A DNA stretch of 14,322 nt from Candidatus Kerfeldbacteria bacterium (GCA_016234305.1 JACRFM010000037.1:1-14322); one strand, 5' to 3'. Counted from the stretch's first letter, positions 6,586-13,583 are shown. Numbers and translations: made by a program. The notes: generated by a model from the letters alone, not told the origin.

Positions 6586-8400
6586 TTAGATTTCTATTAT
6601 AACAGGAATTATCATCGGACGCCGTTCAATTTTTTGGAACAGGAAAAGTCCCAAATCATTGCGTAATTTATCTTTAAGATAAACGTCATTTACGCCCTTG
6701 GCGGTTTCCGTCACTTTTAGGATATCCTTTATTTTGTGCCTGGTTTCGTCAATCAGCTTTTTATTATCTTTCATATAAATAAAGCCGCGGGAGACAATAT
6801 CCGGCGAACCGACCAGTTTGCCAGTTTTCCCGTCAACGGTAACTATAATTACCACCATACCATCATTGGATAATATTTGCCGGTCGCGCAAAACTACTTG
6901 GGAAATATCGCCTACACCTAAGCCATCGACGAACACATATTCAATGGGTATTTTTTGTGCCAGAACTTTAGTGCCAGCGGTACTGACTTCAGCCACGCTG
7001 CCGTTGTCCAAATAAAAGATATTAGCCGGGGGAAAGCCGATGGACATGGCTACTTTGCCAGCTTCTTTAAGCAGGTAATGGTTGGCGTAAACCGGTATTA
7101 AGTATTTGGGTTTTATTTGGCGGATGAGTAGTTTAATATCATCCATCAGAGCGTGGCCGCCGCCGTGAACGTCCATAATTTCCTTGTGGATTACATCAGT
7201 ACATTGACGGTAAAGCATGTCTTTGACGCGTTGGATGGTCCGTTCATTACCGGGAATAACTGACGAGGAAAAAATAACCGTATCGGTTTTTTGAATTTTT
7301 AGGTAGCGGTGTTCGCCATTGGCAATGCGCATTAAGACGGCCCGGTCTTCGCCTTGTGCGCCCGTACAAATCACCACTATTTTATTGTCGGGATAGTCGT
7401 GAATTCGTTTAATATCCACCATGGTGTTGGGTTTGAATTTCACGTAGCCGATTTTTTTGGCAATTTCAATGTTCATTTTCATGGAATAGCCGTCCAGGGC
7501 GACTTTTTTGCCAAGCTGTTCGGCCATGTTGATTATCCAGCCGACCCGCTCCACCATTGAGGAAAAAGTGGCGATAATAATGCGTCCGGGGGCTTTTTCA
7601 ATAATTTGTTTGGTGTTGCGATAAACTTCCAGTTCGGACATTTGATGTCCCTCTTTAGTTGAGCCCAAACTTTCCATCATTAAAATAGACGGTGTGACGC
7701 GGGTGTTCCATTGGGCCAAATGTGAGAAATCAGTTTGCCGGCCGTTGACCGGGTCAAAATCATAGCGCCAATCACCCGGATGAATAATATTACCGACCGG
7801 CGTTTGGATAACAACACCGACGGCGTCCATAATACTGTGGGTGACGTCAAAAAAGTTAACCCGGATATTGCCGAAAGTAAATTGTTCTTTGGTTGATTTT
7901 ATTTCGTAAGCTTTCAAAAAACGATTTTGCTGTGATTCTTCCAGGCGTTTCCGGACTAAGGCCAGGGTTAATTTGGTGGAATAAACCGCCGGCCAGCCCA
8001 GTTTAGGCAAAATGTGCGGCACGGCTCCGATATGGTCAAGGTGACCATGGCTCAAAATTACCGCCCTGATGTTTTTTTCTTTACCCTGGAGATAGCGAAT
8101 ATCAGGGATGATATAGTCAATTCCCGGCATGTCTTCCTCGGGAAATTGCATGCCCATGTCTAAAATGACAATATCCTGACCATATTCAAAAATGGTCATA
8201 TTGCGGCCGACTTCTTCTTGTCCGCCCAAGGGAATTATTCGTAGTTTGGATAAGTCGTTGTTTTTGCTGATTGACTGTGGTCCCGGTCGGGTGTAACGAT
8301 TTAAGAGGCCGCGCGGGCGATTGAAATTAGGTTTGGCTAAAACACTGCTCTGGTTAGGGCGGTTGAATTTTTGTCCGAATGGTCGGTTAGTTGGAAGCAT
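6586..8400 (-). CDS. rnj: Ribonuclease J
   Basis: Ribonuclease J is a zinc-dependent endo- and 5'-3' exoribonuclease that drives mRNA decay and rRNA maturation in bacteria lacking RNase E. Residues 1-50 form a basic, Asn/Pro/Arg-rich and probably disordered tail, which may help bind RNA. The metallo-beta-lactamase core begins near 53. The metal motif HGHLDH is at 118-123, His188 is in DVTHS, and Asp210 is in GDWRYD. The beta-CASP region carries CTGAQGE (345-351) and HGGGHA (412-417), and IPVYANHYLLKEAG lies at 435-448. The C-terminal domain follows after about 470. The length of 604 residues is normal. The gene is upstream of trpS on the same strand. Its leader (8401-8470) has no Shine-Dalgarno. 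The family call is very secure. Confidence 0.96.
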   Translation of the reverse strand: MLPTNRPFGQKFNRPNQSSVLAKPNFNRPRGLLNRYTRPGPQSISKNNDLSKLRIIPLGGQEEVGRNMTIFEYGQDIVILDMGMQFPEEDMPGIDYIIPDIRYLQGKEKNIRAVILSHGHLDHIGAVPHILPKLGWPAVYSTKLTLALVRKRLEESQQNRFLKAYEIKSTKEQFTFGNIRVNFFDVTHSIMDAVGVVIQTPVGNIIHPGDWRYDFDPVNGRQTDFSHLAQWNTRVTPSILMMESLGSTKEGHQMSELEVYRNTKQIIEKAPGRIIIATFSSMVERVGWIINMAEQLGKKVALDGYSMKMNIEIAKKIGYVKFKPNTMVDIKRIHDYPDNKIVVICTGAQGEDRAVLMRIANGEHRYLKIQKTDTVIFSSSVIPGNERTIQRVKDMLYRQCTDVIHKEIMDVHGGGHALMDDIKLLIRQIKPKYLIPVYANHYLLKEAGKVAMSIGFPPANIFYLDNGSVAEVSTAGTKVLAQKIPIEYVFVDGLGVGDISQVVLRDRQILSNDGMVVIIVTVDGKTGKLVGSPDIVSRGFIYMKDNKKLIDETRHKIKDILKVTETAKGVNDVYLKDKLRNDLGLFLFQKIERRPMIIPVIIEI

Positions 8401-8469
8401 AAATTTGTTGATTGGTTGATGTTGTTATAAAACGTGAGTGTTCTGATGAAAGTTAATAATATAGTAATG

Positions 8470-8585
8470 TAAAATGTAAATATCAAAAATTAAAATGACA
8501 GTGTAAAATGTAAAAATTGTTAATTTAGACATTTTATAATTTTAATTTGTCATTTTTCATTTTGATTTTTTAATTTTAAATTTCC
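8470..8585. repeat. AT-rich inverted repeat, copy 3 (complete)
   Basis: The left arm (about 8471-8500) ends in AAAATGACA and the right arm (from 8549) begins TGTCATTTTTCATTTTGATT. Comparing one arm with the reverse complement of the other gives about 24 of 30 matching positions. A smaller nested inverted repeat, TAAAATGT with ACATTTTA, lies inside. This is the fullest copy of the family also seen at 2351-2422 and 6555-6585. Confidence 0.65.
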
Positions 8586-8590
8586 TATGG

Positions 8591-8695
8591 TGCCCGGAGA
8601 GGGACTCCCGCTCGCTCCGACTTCGCGGTCCGGAGCGCTACACTCGGGGCACGCTCGGGCTAGCTCGCGTGCTTGTCTCGCGCTCTTCGAGTCCC
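8591..8695. repeat. tRNA-Leu 3'-end fragment attached to a GC-rich hairpin island
   Basis: Bases 8591-8607 are identical over 17 bp to the 3' end of the tRNA-Leu gene at 8759-8775 (acceptor strand plus half of the T stem, minus orientation). The match ends in GGGACTC, and an inverse copy, GAGTCCC, lies at 8689-8695 within TTCGAGTCCC. Between these arms are 81 bp that are far more GC-rich than the flanks. They hold two strong hairpins: CGCTCCGAC (8613-8621) with GTCCGGAGCG (8628-8637), and GCACGC (8649-8654) with GCGTGC (8667-8672). No start codon or open frame of note is present. It may be a tRNA-derived palindromic element or the remains of a disrupted tRNA copy. Confidence 0.6.
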
Positions 8696-8758
8696 AAGAT
8701 TTATAAAATGTGAATTAGGGTTAATTATTTATGGTTAGTCTGGTAGTCAGAGTGATTA

Positions 8759-8842
8759 TGCCCGGAGAGGGACTCGAACCCTCAATCCCGTAAGGGAGTA
8801 CGCACCTGAAGCGTATGCGTATACCAATTCCGCCATCCGGGC
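8759..8842 (-). tRNA. tRNA-Leu (anticodon CAG)
   Basis: The minus strand folds as a class II tRNA of 84 nt. The acceptor stem GCCCGGA pairs with TCCGGGC, followed by discriminator A. The D-arm contains the Leu-like GGCGGAATTGGTA. The anticodon stem TACGC/GCGTA closes the loop TTCAGGT, giving anticodon CAG, which reads CUG. A long variable arm is built on CTCCC/GGGAT. The T arm is GAGGG TTCGAGT CCCTC. Discriminator A, the long variable arm and the anticodon agree on leucine. CCA is not encoded; TAA follows the discriminator, so a CCA-adding enzyme is needed. Short copies of both its ends lie outside the gene at 8591-8607 and 8956-8967. Confidence 0.97.
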
Positions 8843-8864
8843 AGATGGAATTAATTGGAATGAA

Positions 8865-8870
8865 GTTATA
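8865..8870 (-). promoter_or_regulatory. Possible -10 box of the tRNA-Leu gene
   Basis: On the minus strand TATAAC lies about 22 bp before the tRNA 5' end, which would give a short leader. No good -35 hexamer is present at 17 bp. A second GTTATA-type box lies at 8891-8896. Weak evidence. Confidence 0.25.
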
Positions 8871-8907
8871 AGTTTTTAAGTTTAGTCGTCGTTATAGTAT
8901 TGTCTCG

Positions 8908-8932
8908 CCCCGCACCCTTAAGTGGTGCGGGG
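8908..8932. terminator. GC-rich hairpin between the solute-binding protein gene and tRNA-Leu
   Basis: CCCCGCACC (8908-8916) pairs with GGTGCGGGG (8924-8932) around a seven-base loop, CTTAAGT. It lies about 45 bp past the stop of the solute-binding protein gene and upstream of tRNA-Leu. No run of T follows on the minus strand, so it may act as a transcript-end stabiliser or Rho-type terminator rather than a classic intrinsic one. Confidence 0.45.
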
Positions 8933-8938
8933 TTCCCT

Positions 8939-8967
8939 GCCTGACGGCCGGCAGGCGCCATCCGGGC
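8939..8967. repeat. Palindrome joined to a tRNA-Leu 5'-end fragment
   Basis: GCCTGACGGCCGGCAGGC (8939-8956) is an 18-bp palindrome broken by one mismatched pair. It runs straight into CGCCATCCGGGC (8956-8967), a 12-bp exact copy of the first 12 bases of the tRNA-Leu gene (8831-8842) in the same orientation. It lies just after the stop of the solute-binding protein gene. It mirrors the 3'-end fragment found on the other side of the tRNA. Confidence 0.55.
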
Positions 8968-8977
8968 TAGAGTGTTT

Positions 8978-10630
8978 TTATTCGCGAATAATTTTAGTGT
9001 ACCAATTTTCTATATCCAAAAAACGATTGGCCGGCTGGTTGATTAATCGCCGTTCTACGCCGCGCAGACTATGACTCAAGGCATAGATATAATTTTTACT
9101 GAACAAAAACACGGCTGGGCTGTCATCTTTTAGAATTTCCTGGAATCTCAGATATTGCGCTTGGCGTTGTTTATCGTCTCTTGATTGTCTGGCCGAGGTT
9201 AGCAGGGTGTCGGCTTCATGATTTTGGAATAAGGCCAGATTTAGTCCCGGAGCAGCTGCCTGGGAGGAGTGCCAAAACGGATAAGGGTCAGGGTCAAGGC
9301 CGATAATTTCACTGGCCAGCAGGGCCTGGTAAGCTCGATTATTAATTATACTGTTTTGCAGTTCATTGGTTGGCACGACATTGAGTTCAACTTTAAAGCC
9401 AGCCCGGGACCATTGCTTTTGAATTTGTTCAGCCACAGCCAAATACTGATTTTGGTCAACAGTGGTTAAAGTAATCGCCAAAGGTTGGCCTTGTTTGTTG
9501 GTAAAAAATTGATTGTCTTTATTTTTGCTATAGCCGGCTTCGTTGATTATCTTTTGGGCAGATTCTAAATTAAACGGCCAGGCTAGATTGGCGGTTTTGT
9601 TTTTTAATTCGCCGACTACGAATGGGCCGGTGGCCGGACGATAATTATTACCCGCCAGTTCTTGAATAAGGTCCAGGCGATTAGTAGCATAACTTAAGGC
9701 CCGGCGGAGTGATTCATTTTTCAAAAATTCATTTTGTTCAGGATTAAAGAAAATGGCGGTGTATTGCGGCAAAGGAATATCATAGAGACTGAATTTTTGA
9801 CTGGATAAAGAGCTGGCGCTATCGCCATCTAGGCCGCCTAAGCCCTGAACCATACCTTGTTTTAGGCTGTCCAGCGCACTCGCCAGGTCAGGCAAGAATT
9901 TTAAAGTTATTTGTTGTAAAAAAGGTTTATGAGTATGAGTGTAGGGATTAGGTTCAAGAATATAGGTTTTTATAATACCTTGTTGTCCGGTGATTAAATC
10001 TTTAAAACGGAAAGGTCCAGTGCCGACAGTCTTCAAACCAGCTTCACTGCTCAGCCATTTTTCCGGCGGGATTACTTCCCAGATATGAGCTGGGATTAGG
10101 CCAATGGTGAGAGCGCCTAAAAATGGCGTGTAGGGATTTTTTAAAGTAAAGTTAAGGCGGCGCTGGTCAATACGCTTAACTGCCACCTCCTTGAATTCGG
10201 TGGCTCGCGGGCTATTTAACTGGCTGTTTTGTAAACTGTTGAAAGTAAAAGCTACGTCGTAGCTGGTCAAGGGGTTACCGTCTGACCATTTTAAATCAGG
10301 TCGCAGAGTAATTTGGTAAGTTTTGCCATCAGCGCTCAGTTGCCAACTTTCCGCCAAATCCGGAACAGCCTTGCCTTCTTTGCTATATTTAAATAAACCG
10401 CGATAAGTTAACTGACTGAGGTCAAACTCAGCATCGGCGGTGGCCAGCAGTGGATTGGCGGTTTGTGGTTTACCGATTAAGGCTTCGCTGTATTCGCCGC
10501 CAACTTGGGGCATAATCACGGTAGTGGTTTGGTGCCAGCGCCAGGCCAGCCAACTGCCGGTTATTAAACAGGTTATTAATAAAATAAACCCGACCTTGCG
10601 TTCTTTCGTATCTAGAACTTTGGGAAACAA
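8978..10630 (-). CDS. Membrane-anchored peptide-type ABC transporter solute-binding protein (family 5)
   Basis: This is a DppA/OppA-type solute-binding protein that would capture peptides or related solutes outside the membrane. A single N-terminal hydrophobic segment lies near residues 13-31 (KVGFILLITCLITGSWLAW). The cysteine in it does not form a good lipobox, so a signal anchor is more likely than a lipoprotein. The family 5 signature region spans 88-131 (AVPDLAESW, then SDGNPLTSYDVAFTFN). The rest matches the two-lobed fold to the C-terminus. No permease or ATPase genes are nearby. The start at 10630 is a TTG, but the frame stays open 55 codons further, back to the stop at 10796-10798 just after secG. 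That stretch has protein-like sequence (PRTWPSWRQLS directly before the TTG) but no ATG, GTG or TTG. The true N-terminus is therefore uncertain. Confidence 0.88.
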   Translation of the reverse strand: MFPKVLDTKERKVGFILLITCLITGSWLAWRWHQTTTVIMPQVGGEYSEALIGKPQTANPLLATADAEFDLSQLTYRGLFKYSKEGKAVPDLAESWQLSADGKTYQITLRPDLKWSDGNPLTSYDVAFTFNSLQNSQLNSPRATEFKEVAVKRIDQRRLNFTLKNPYTPFLGALTIGLIPAHIWEVIPPEKWLSSEAGLKTVGTGPFRFKDLITGQQGIIKTYILEPNPYTHTHKPFLQQITLKFLPDLASALDSLKQGMVQGLGGLDGDSASSLSSQKFSLYDIPLPQYTAIFFNPEQNEFLKNESLRRALSYATNRLDLIQELAGNNYRPATGPFVVGELKNKTANLAWPFNLESAQKIINEAGYSKNKDNQFFTNKQGQPLAITLTTVDQNQYLAVAEQIQKQWSRAGFKVELNVVPTNELQNSIINNRAYQALLASEIIGLDPDPYPFWHSSQAAAPGLNLALFQNHEADTLLTSARQSRDDKQRQAQYLRFQEILKDDSPAVFLFSKNYIYALSHSLRGVERRLINQPANRFLDIENWYTKIIRE

Positions 10631-10803
10631 GGATAATTGTCGCCAGCTTGGCCAGGTTCTAGGCGCGGCGCGGTTAAAATTACTTTCAATATCTGTCTCA
10701 CTCTGACCGTAAATTATACGCCAGAGCTGAAACAGGCGATTGGCTATCTTTTGACCAACCGTCTTGATAAGTTGTATTAACGTAAAAATATTCAGCTAAA
10801 CTA

Positions 10804-11022
10804 TTAACTAACAAGCAGACTCCAAATTGCCAAACCAATGAAAATTATAACTAAGATGATAGTGCTAATATATAGCCCCTTTTCTACGCCTCTTTTGGTT
10901 CGATAAACATTGCCTTCACCACCAAAAATCCCTCCTAGTCCGGAGCCGCGGTTTTGTAAAATTATAGCGATAATCAAAAGCAGAGAAACCGCCGCTTGGG
11001 CGATTTGGACGTATTTTATCAT
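10804..11022 (-). CDS. secG: Preprotein translocase subunit SecG
   Basis: SecG is the small non-essential subunit of the SecYEG channel and helps SecA-driven export. The 72-residue protein has two hydrophobic helices (about 5-22 and 50-70) joined by a polar loop. The loop carries the family signature QNRGSGLGGIFGG (23-35). The size and topology are normal. The ATG at 11022 has GGAA directly before it, too close to serve as a good Shine-Dalgarno. A strong candidate promoter lies about 50 bp upstream. The downstream solute-binding protein frame opens only a few bases after the SecG stop, so the two are probably cotranscribed and may be translationally coupled. Confidence 0.95.
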   Translation of the reverse strand: MIKYVQIAQAAVSLLLIIAIILQNRGSGLGGIFGGEGNVYRTKRGVEKGLYISTIILVIIFIGLAIWSLLVS

Positions 11023-11071
11023 TTCCGTAAAAATATGTAGATTGCTGACTAAGTCAGCTAAAGGTGTATAA

Positions 11072-11100
11072 ACAGTAACATAAGCGATTTAGTTTGTCAA
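11072..11100 (-). promoter_or_regulatory. Promoter for secG
   Basis: On the minus strand a consensus -35 box TTGACA (11095-11100) is followed after 17 bp by TACTGT (11072-11077). The -10 is preceded by TGT, which gives an extended -10. Transcription would start near 11066, about 44 nt before the secG ATG. This is the best sigma-70-like promoter in the window. Confidence 0.65.
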
Positions 11101-11112
11101 CTACTTTGACAA
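11094..11112. promoter_or_regulatory. 19-bp inverted repeat linking divergent promoters
   Basis: TTGTCAACTACTTTGACAA is a perfect 7-5-7 inverted repeat. It places a TTGACA hexamer on each strand. The minus-strand one belongs to the secG promoter. The plus-strand one (11106-11111) is followed after 16 bp by TATGTC with a TGT extension, a weaker candidate promoter toward the helicase gene. The symmetry may reflect back-to-back -35 boxes or an operator for a dimeric regulator. Confidence 0.5.
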
Positions 11113-11142
11113 AAGATTAAGTATTGTTATGTCTTGGTTGTT

Positions 11143-11331
11143 ATGATTGTTAATGCTTATTTACTCTCATCTTCCTTTGGATTTTGGAGAATTACGGCTG
11201 ATTTTTATCCTTCCTTGAAGAGGCTACCGCGCCGGCAGGAGCGCTACCAGTCTGATATTATTAAACCTAAGAGACACGAGGCTTCATTTTTCCCTAAATC
11301 AGTTTATACTGATAAGCGCAGTCTTGATTAA
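11143..11331 (+). CDS. Doubtful small ORF between secG and the helicase gene
   Basis: An open frame of 62 codons runs from the ATG at 11143 to a TAA at 11329-11331, with an in-frame TTG at 11134. I recognise no family. The second half is basic and polar (KRLPRRQERYQSDIIKPKRH) and has no membrane segment. It ends 18 bp before the helicase start, on the same strand and downstream of a candidate promoter, which would suit a leader gene. Against it, a GC-rich inverted-repeat-like patch (CCGCGCCGGCAGGAGCGC) sits inside the frame, there is no Shine-Dalgarno, and codon use is not diagnostic. If it is not a gene, this stretch is simply the helicase leader. Confidence 0.25.
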   Translation: MIVNAYLLSSSFGFWRITADFYPSLKRLPRRQERYQSDIIKPKRHEASFFPKSVYTDKRSLD

Positions 11332-11349
11332 TTAAAGACTAAGCAAACT

Positions 11350-13377
11350 ATGTCAGAATCCGATATTCTTAATGGTTTAAATCCGGCCCAGCTTAAGGCT
11401 GTTACGGCCGCTGCCGGCCCGGTTTTAGTATTGGCCGGGGCTGGCAGCGGTAAAACCAAAACGATTGTGCATCGTTTGGCTTATTTAATTAAAGTAAAAA
11501 AAGTTTCACCTTATGAGATTGTGGCCGTAACTTTTACTAATCGGGCGGCGCATGAGCTTAAGAGCCGAGTGGCGCAGTTAATAGGCGCCTCGGTTTTGGG
11601 CAGGACGGCGGTGGTGGGTACTTTTCATTCAGTCAGTTGCCGTTGGTTAAGGAGCGAAGCGGTTAAGCTTGGTTATCCTGGTCATTTCACAATTTATGAC
11701 GAAGACGACCAGTTGAGTTTAATTAAGTCGGTTTATAAAGCCATGAATTTATCAGTTAAACAATTTTCCCCTGGTGCTATGCTCACGGCTATTTCTCGGG
11801 CTAAATCCAGCTTGTTGACGCCGATTCAGTTTTTGGAACAAAGCGAGGGCGATCAGTTTTCCCAAGTTATCTGCCGGATTTATGAAAAATATCAAGCCGC
11901 GCTTAAGCAAAATCAAGCCATGGATTTTGACGATTTGATTACCCAGCTAGTTTGGTTGTGGCAGGCTGAGCCCAAGACCCTGGCTCGCTATCAACAAAGA
12001 TTTAAATATTTATTGGTAGATGAATATCAGGATACTAATCATGCCCAGTACCGGTGGTGTGAACTGTTATCTAAAGAACACCGGAATGTTTATGTCGTGG
12101 GTGACGATTGGCAATCAATTTATTCCTGGCGCGGCGCCGATTTTGGCAACATTTTGCGTTTTAAAGAAGATTATCCCGAAGCCAAAATCTGCAAGCTGGA
12201 GCAGAATTACCGCTCCACTCAAAATATTATTAACGCTTCCAATGCGGTTATGACTAAAGCTGAAATGAAAAGTGATAAAAAATTATGGACCGCTAATCCC
12301 GCGGGCGCGCGTTTGCAAGTGGTGGAAGTGGGCGACGAGAATGCCGAAGCTGAATTTGTGATTGGTCAGGCTATTAAACTGGTTAGCGGTGAAGCCGATA
12401 ATGAATTGAGTTATGAAGCGGAAATCGCGCCCCACTGGCTGCCGAGTTTTAAAATGCCGTCGCGTTTTTACGGTTCAACTGAGGATTTGTCCGGCACGGC
12501 CGTGCTTTACCGAACCAATTTGCAAAGCCGCGCTTTGGAAGAAGTCTGCCTTAAACAAGGCGTGCCTTATCGTTTGATTGGCGGGGTGCGTTTTTATGAA
12601 CGCCGGGAAATTAAAGACGTTTTAGCTTATTTGCGTTTATTGCTTAACCCTTATGATACTGTCAGTCTGCGTCGGGTGATTTTACGTCCCAGCCGAGGCT
12701 TGGGGTTAACTAGTTTGGAAAGGTTAGTCCAGATGGCCCAAGCCCAGTCAATCAGTCCTTTAGTTTTGGCTGATAGAGCGGTTTTATCAGGCCAACGTCA
12801 GGCGGCTTTGGTTAAATTAAAGCAGCTGTTTGATTATTTAAAAAAAGAGTTGCCCGTCTTAAGCGTGGCTGATTTAATTGACCGGGTTTTAGATAAAAGC
12901 GGTTTGGCGGCTGATATTTTGGACGGCACCGCTGAAGGTGAAGTCAGATTTATGAATGTGCAGGAACTCAAAACCGTGGCGGCCGAAAGGGTGCCCGGAA
13001 TTGGCCAGGCCGCTCTGGAGCAGTTTTTGACCGAGGTCTCTTTGTGGCAGGACCAGGATAATTTGGAAAATAAAGCCGCTGGTTTAACTTTAATGACTTT
13101 GCATGCCGCTAAGGGCCTGGAATTTAAACATGTTTTTATAGTTGGCTTGGAAGAGGGTTTGTTTCCGCACGCTTCCAGTTTTAACGATCCGGCGGAAATG
13201 GATGAGGAAAGGCGTTTGTGTTATGTGGGCTTAACCCGCGCTAAGGAAAGAGTTTATTGCGTTTACGCCATTAACCGCCGTTTGGCCGGCAGTTTGACGT
13301 TTGGTCTGCCCTCGCGCTTTATTGGCGACCTGCCTGAAGATTTGTTGGAATTTAAATCTTTAGCCCAGCCGTTTTAA
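11350..13377 (+). CDS. pcrA: UvrD/PcrA-type superfamily 1 DNA helicase
   Basis: An ATP-dependent 3'-5' DNA helicase of the UvrD/PcrA group, acting in nucleotide excision repair and in removing proteins from DNA. All superfamily 1A motifs are present: Walker A GAGSGKT (30-36), TFTNRAAHELKSR (61-73), GTFHS (90-94), Walker B-type DEYQDT (224-229), GDDWQSIYSWRGA (251-263), QNYRS (285-289), TLHAAKGLEF (583-592) and RRLCYVGLTRAK (621-632). At 675 residues it is slightly shorter than typical PcrA (about 720-740), ending soon after SRFIGDLPEDLLEF without the usual C-terminal extension. An unusual insert of roughly 35 residues lies at about 347-382, just before AVLYRTN in domain 2A. The ATG at 11350 begins a normal family N-terminus. 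A diverged copy of its last 13 codons lies downstream at 13433-13471. Confidence 0.95.
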   Translation: MSESDILNGLNPAQLKAVTAAAGPVLVLAGAGSGKTKTIVHRLAYLIKVKKVSPYEIVAVTFTNRAAHELKSRVAQLIGASVLGRTAVVGTFHSVSCRWLRSEAVKLGYPGHFTIYDEDDQLSLIKSVYKAMNLSVKQFSPGAMLTAISRAKSSLLTPIQFLEQSEGDQFSQVICRIYEKYQAALKQNQAMDFDDLITQLVWLWQAEPKTLARYQQRFKYLLVDEYQDTNHAQYRWCELLSKEHRNVYVVGDDWQSIYSWRGADFGNILRFKEDYPEAKICKLEQNYRSTQNIINASNAVMTKAEMKSDKKLWTANPAGARLQVVEVGDENAEAEFVIGQAIKLVSGEADNELSYEAEIAPHWLPSFKMPSRFYGSTEDLSGTAVLYRTNLQSRALEEVCLKQGVPYRLIGGVRFYERREIKDVLAYLRLLLNPYDTVSLRRVILRPSRGLGLTSLERLVQMAQAQSISPLVLADRAVLSGQRQAALVKLKQLFDYLKKELPVLSVADLIDRVLDKSGLAADILDGTAEGEVRFMNVQELKTVAAERVPGIGQAALEQFLTEVSLWQDQDNLENKAAGLTLMTLHAAKGLEFKHVFIVGLEEGLFPHASSFNDPAEMDEERRLCYVGLTRAKERVYCVYAINRRLAGSLTFGLPSRFIGDLPEDLLEFKSLAQPF

Positions 13378-13402
13378 ACAATTTTTATTGCTGTGTCAAT
13401 TT

Positions 13403-13416
13403 TTCACGGCCGTGAA
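13403..13416. repeat. 14-bp palindrome after the helicase gene
   Basis: TTCACGGCCGTGAA is a perfect palindrome 25 bp past the helicase stop. It is followed by TAAAAAG on the plus strand, with T-rich sequence on the other side. It could form a small cruciform or a weak transcript-end hairpin. Confidence 0.35.
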
Positions 13417-13432
13417 TAAAAAGCCACATGGT

Positions 13433-13471
13433 GATTTATTGGAATTTAAATCTTTAACTGAACCATTTTAA
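13433..13471 (+). pseudogene. Relic of a second UvrD/PcrA 3' end
   Basis: This stretch encodes DLLEFKSLTEPF plus a TAA, almost the same as the last residues of the upstream helicase, DLLEFKSLAQPF plus TAA (13339-13377). The copy lies 94 bp further on, in a different frame. The first 27 bases differ by a single silent change (TTG to TTA); the later codons differ more (GCC CAG CCG against ACT GAA CCA). The bases after the stop also resemble each other (AACAATTTTTATTGC and AACTATTTTTACTTC). It is best read as the tail of a diverged duplicate helicase gene whose body was lost. Confidence 0.6.
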
Positions 13472-13532
13472 CTATTTTTACTTCGGTGGCTATGGAACGA
13501 TGTTTGAGCAATAGTTATTGAAATAGTTACTA

Positions 13533-13578
13533 ACTCAGACCTGGATAATAACCCCTCAAGTTACGCCAGGTTTTGAGT
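13533..13578. terminator. Candidate terminator hairpin between the helicase and synthetase genes
   Basis: ACTCAGACCTGG (13533-13544) and CCAGGTTTTGAGT (13566-13578) form an imperfect stem with a 21-base loop. GGCTTTTAATT follows on the plus strand, so it could end the helicase transcript just before the convergent gene's stop at 13584. The long loop and single bulge make it weaker than the terminator at 5467. Confidence 0.45.
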
Positions 13579-13583
13579 GGCTT

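Noticed and set aside
8591..8775. tRNA 3'-end direct repeat as the att sites of an integrated element
   Set aside because: The two 17-bp copies are only about 150 bp apart and no integrase, phage or plasmid gene is present, so at most a tiny remnant could be involved.
10440..10706. Plus-strand open frame of 88 codons over the start of the solute-binding protein gene
   Set aside because: It is antisense to the signal-anchor region and its upstream extension, with no family resemblance; a shadow frame.
11225..11255. GC-rich patch with repeated GCTACC before the helicase gene as a regulatory hairpin
   Set aside because: The inverted match is imperfect and short and the two GCTACC copies are direct repeats; not enough to call a structure.
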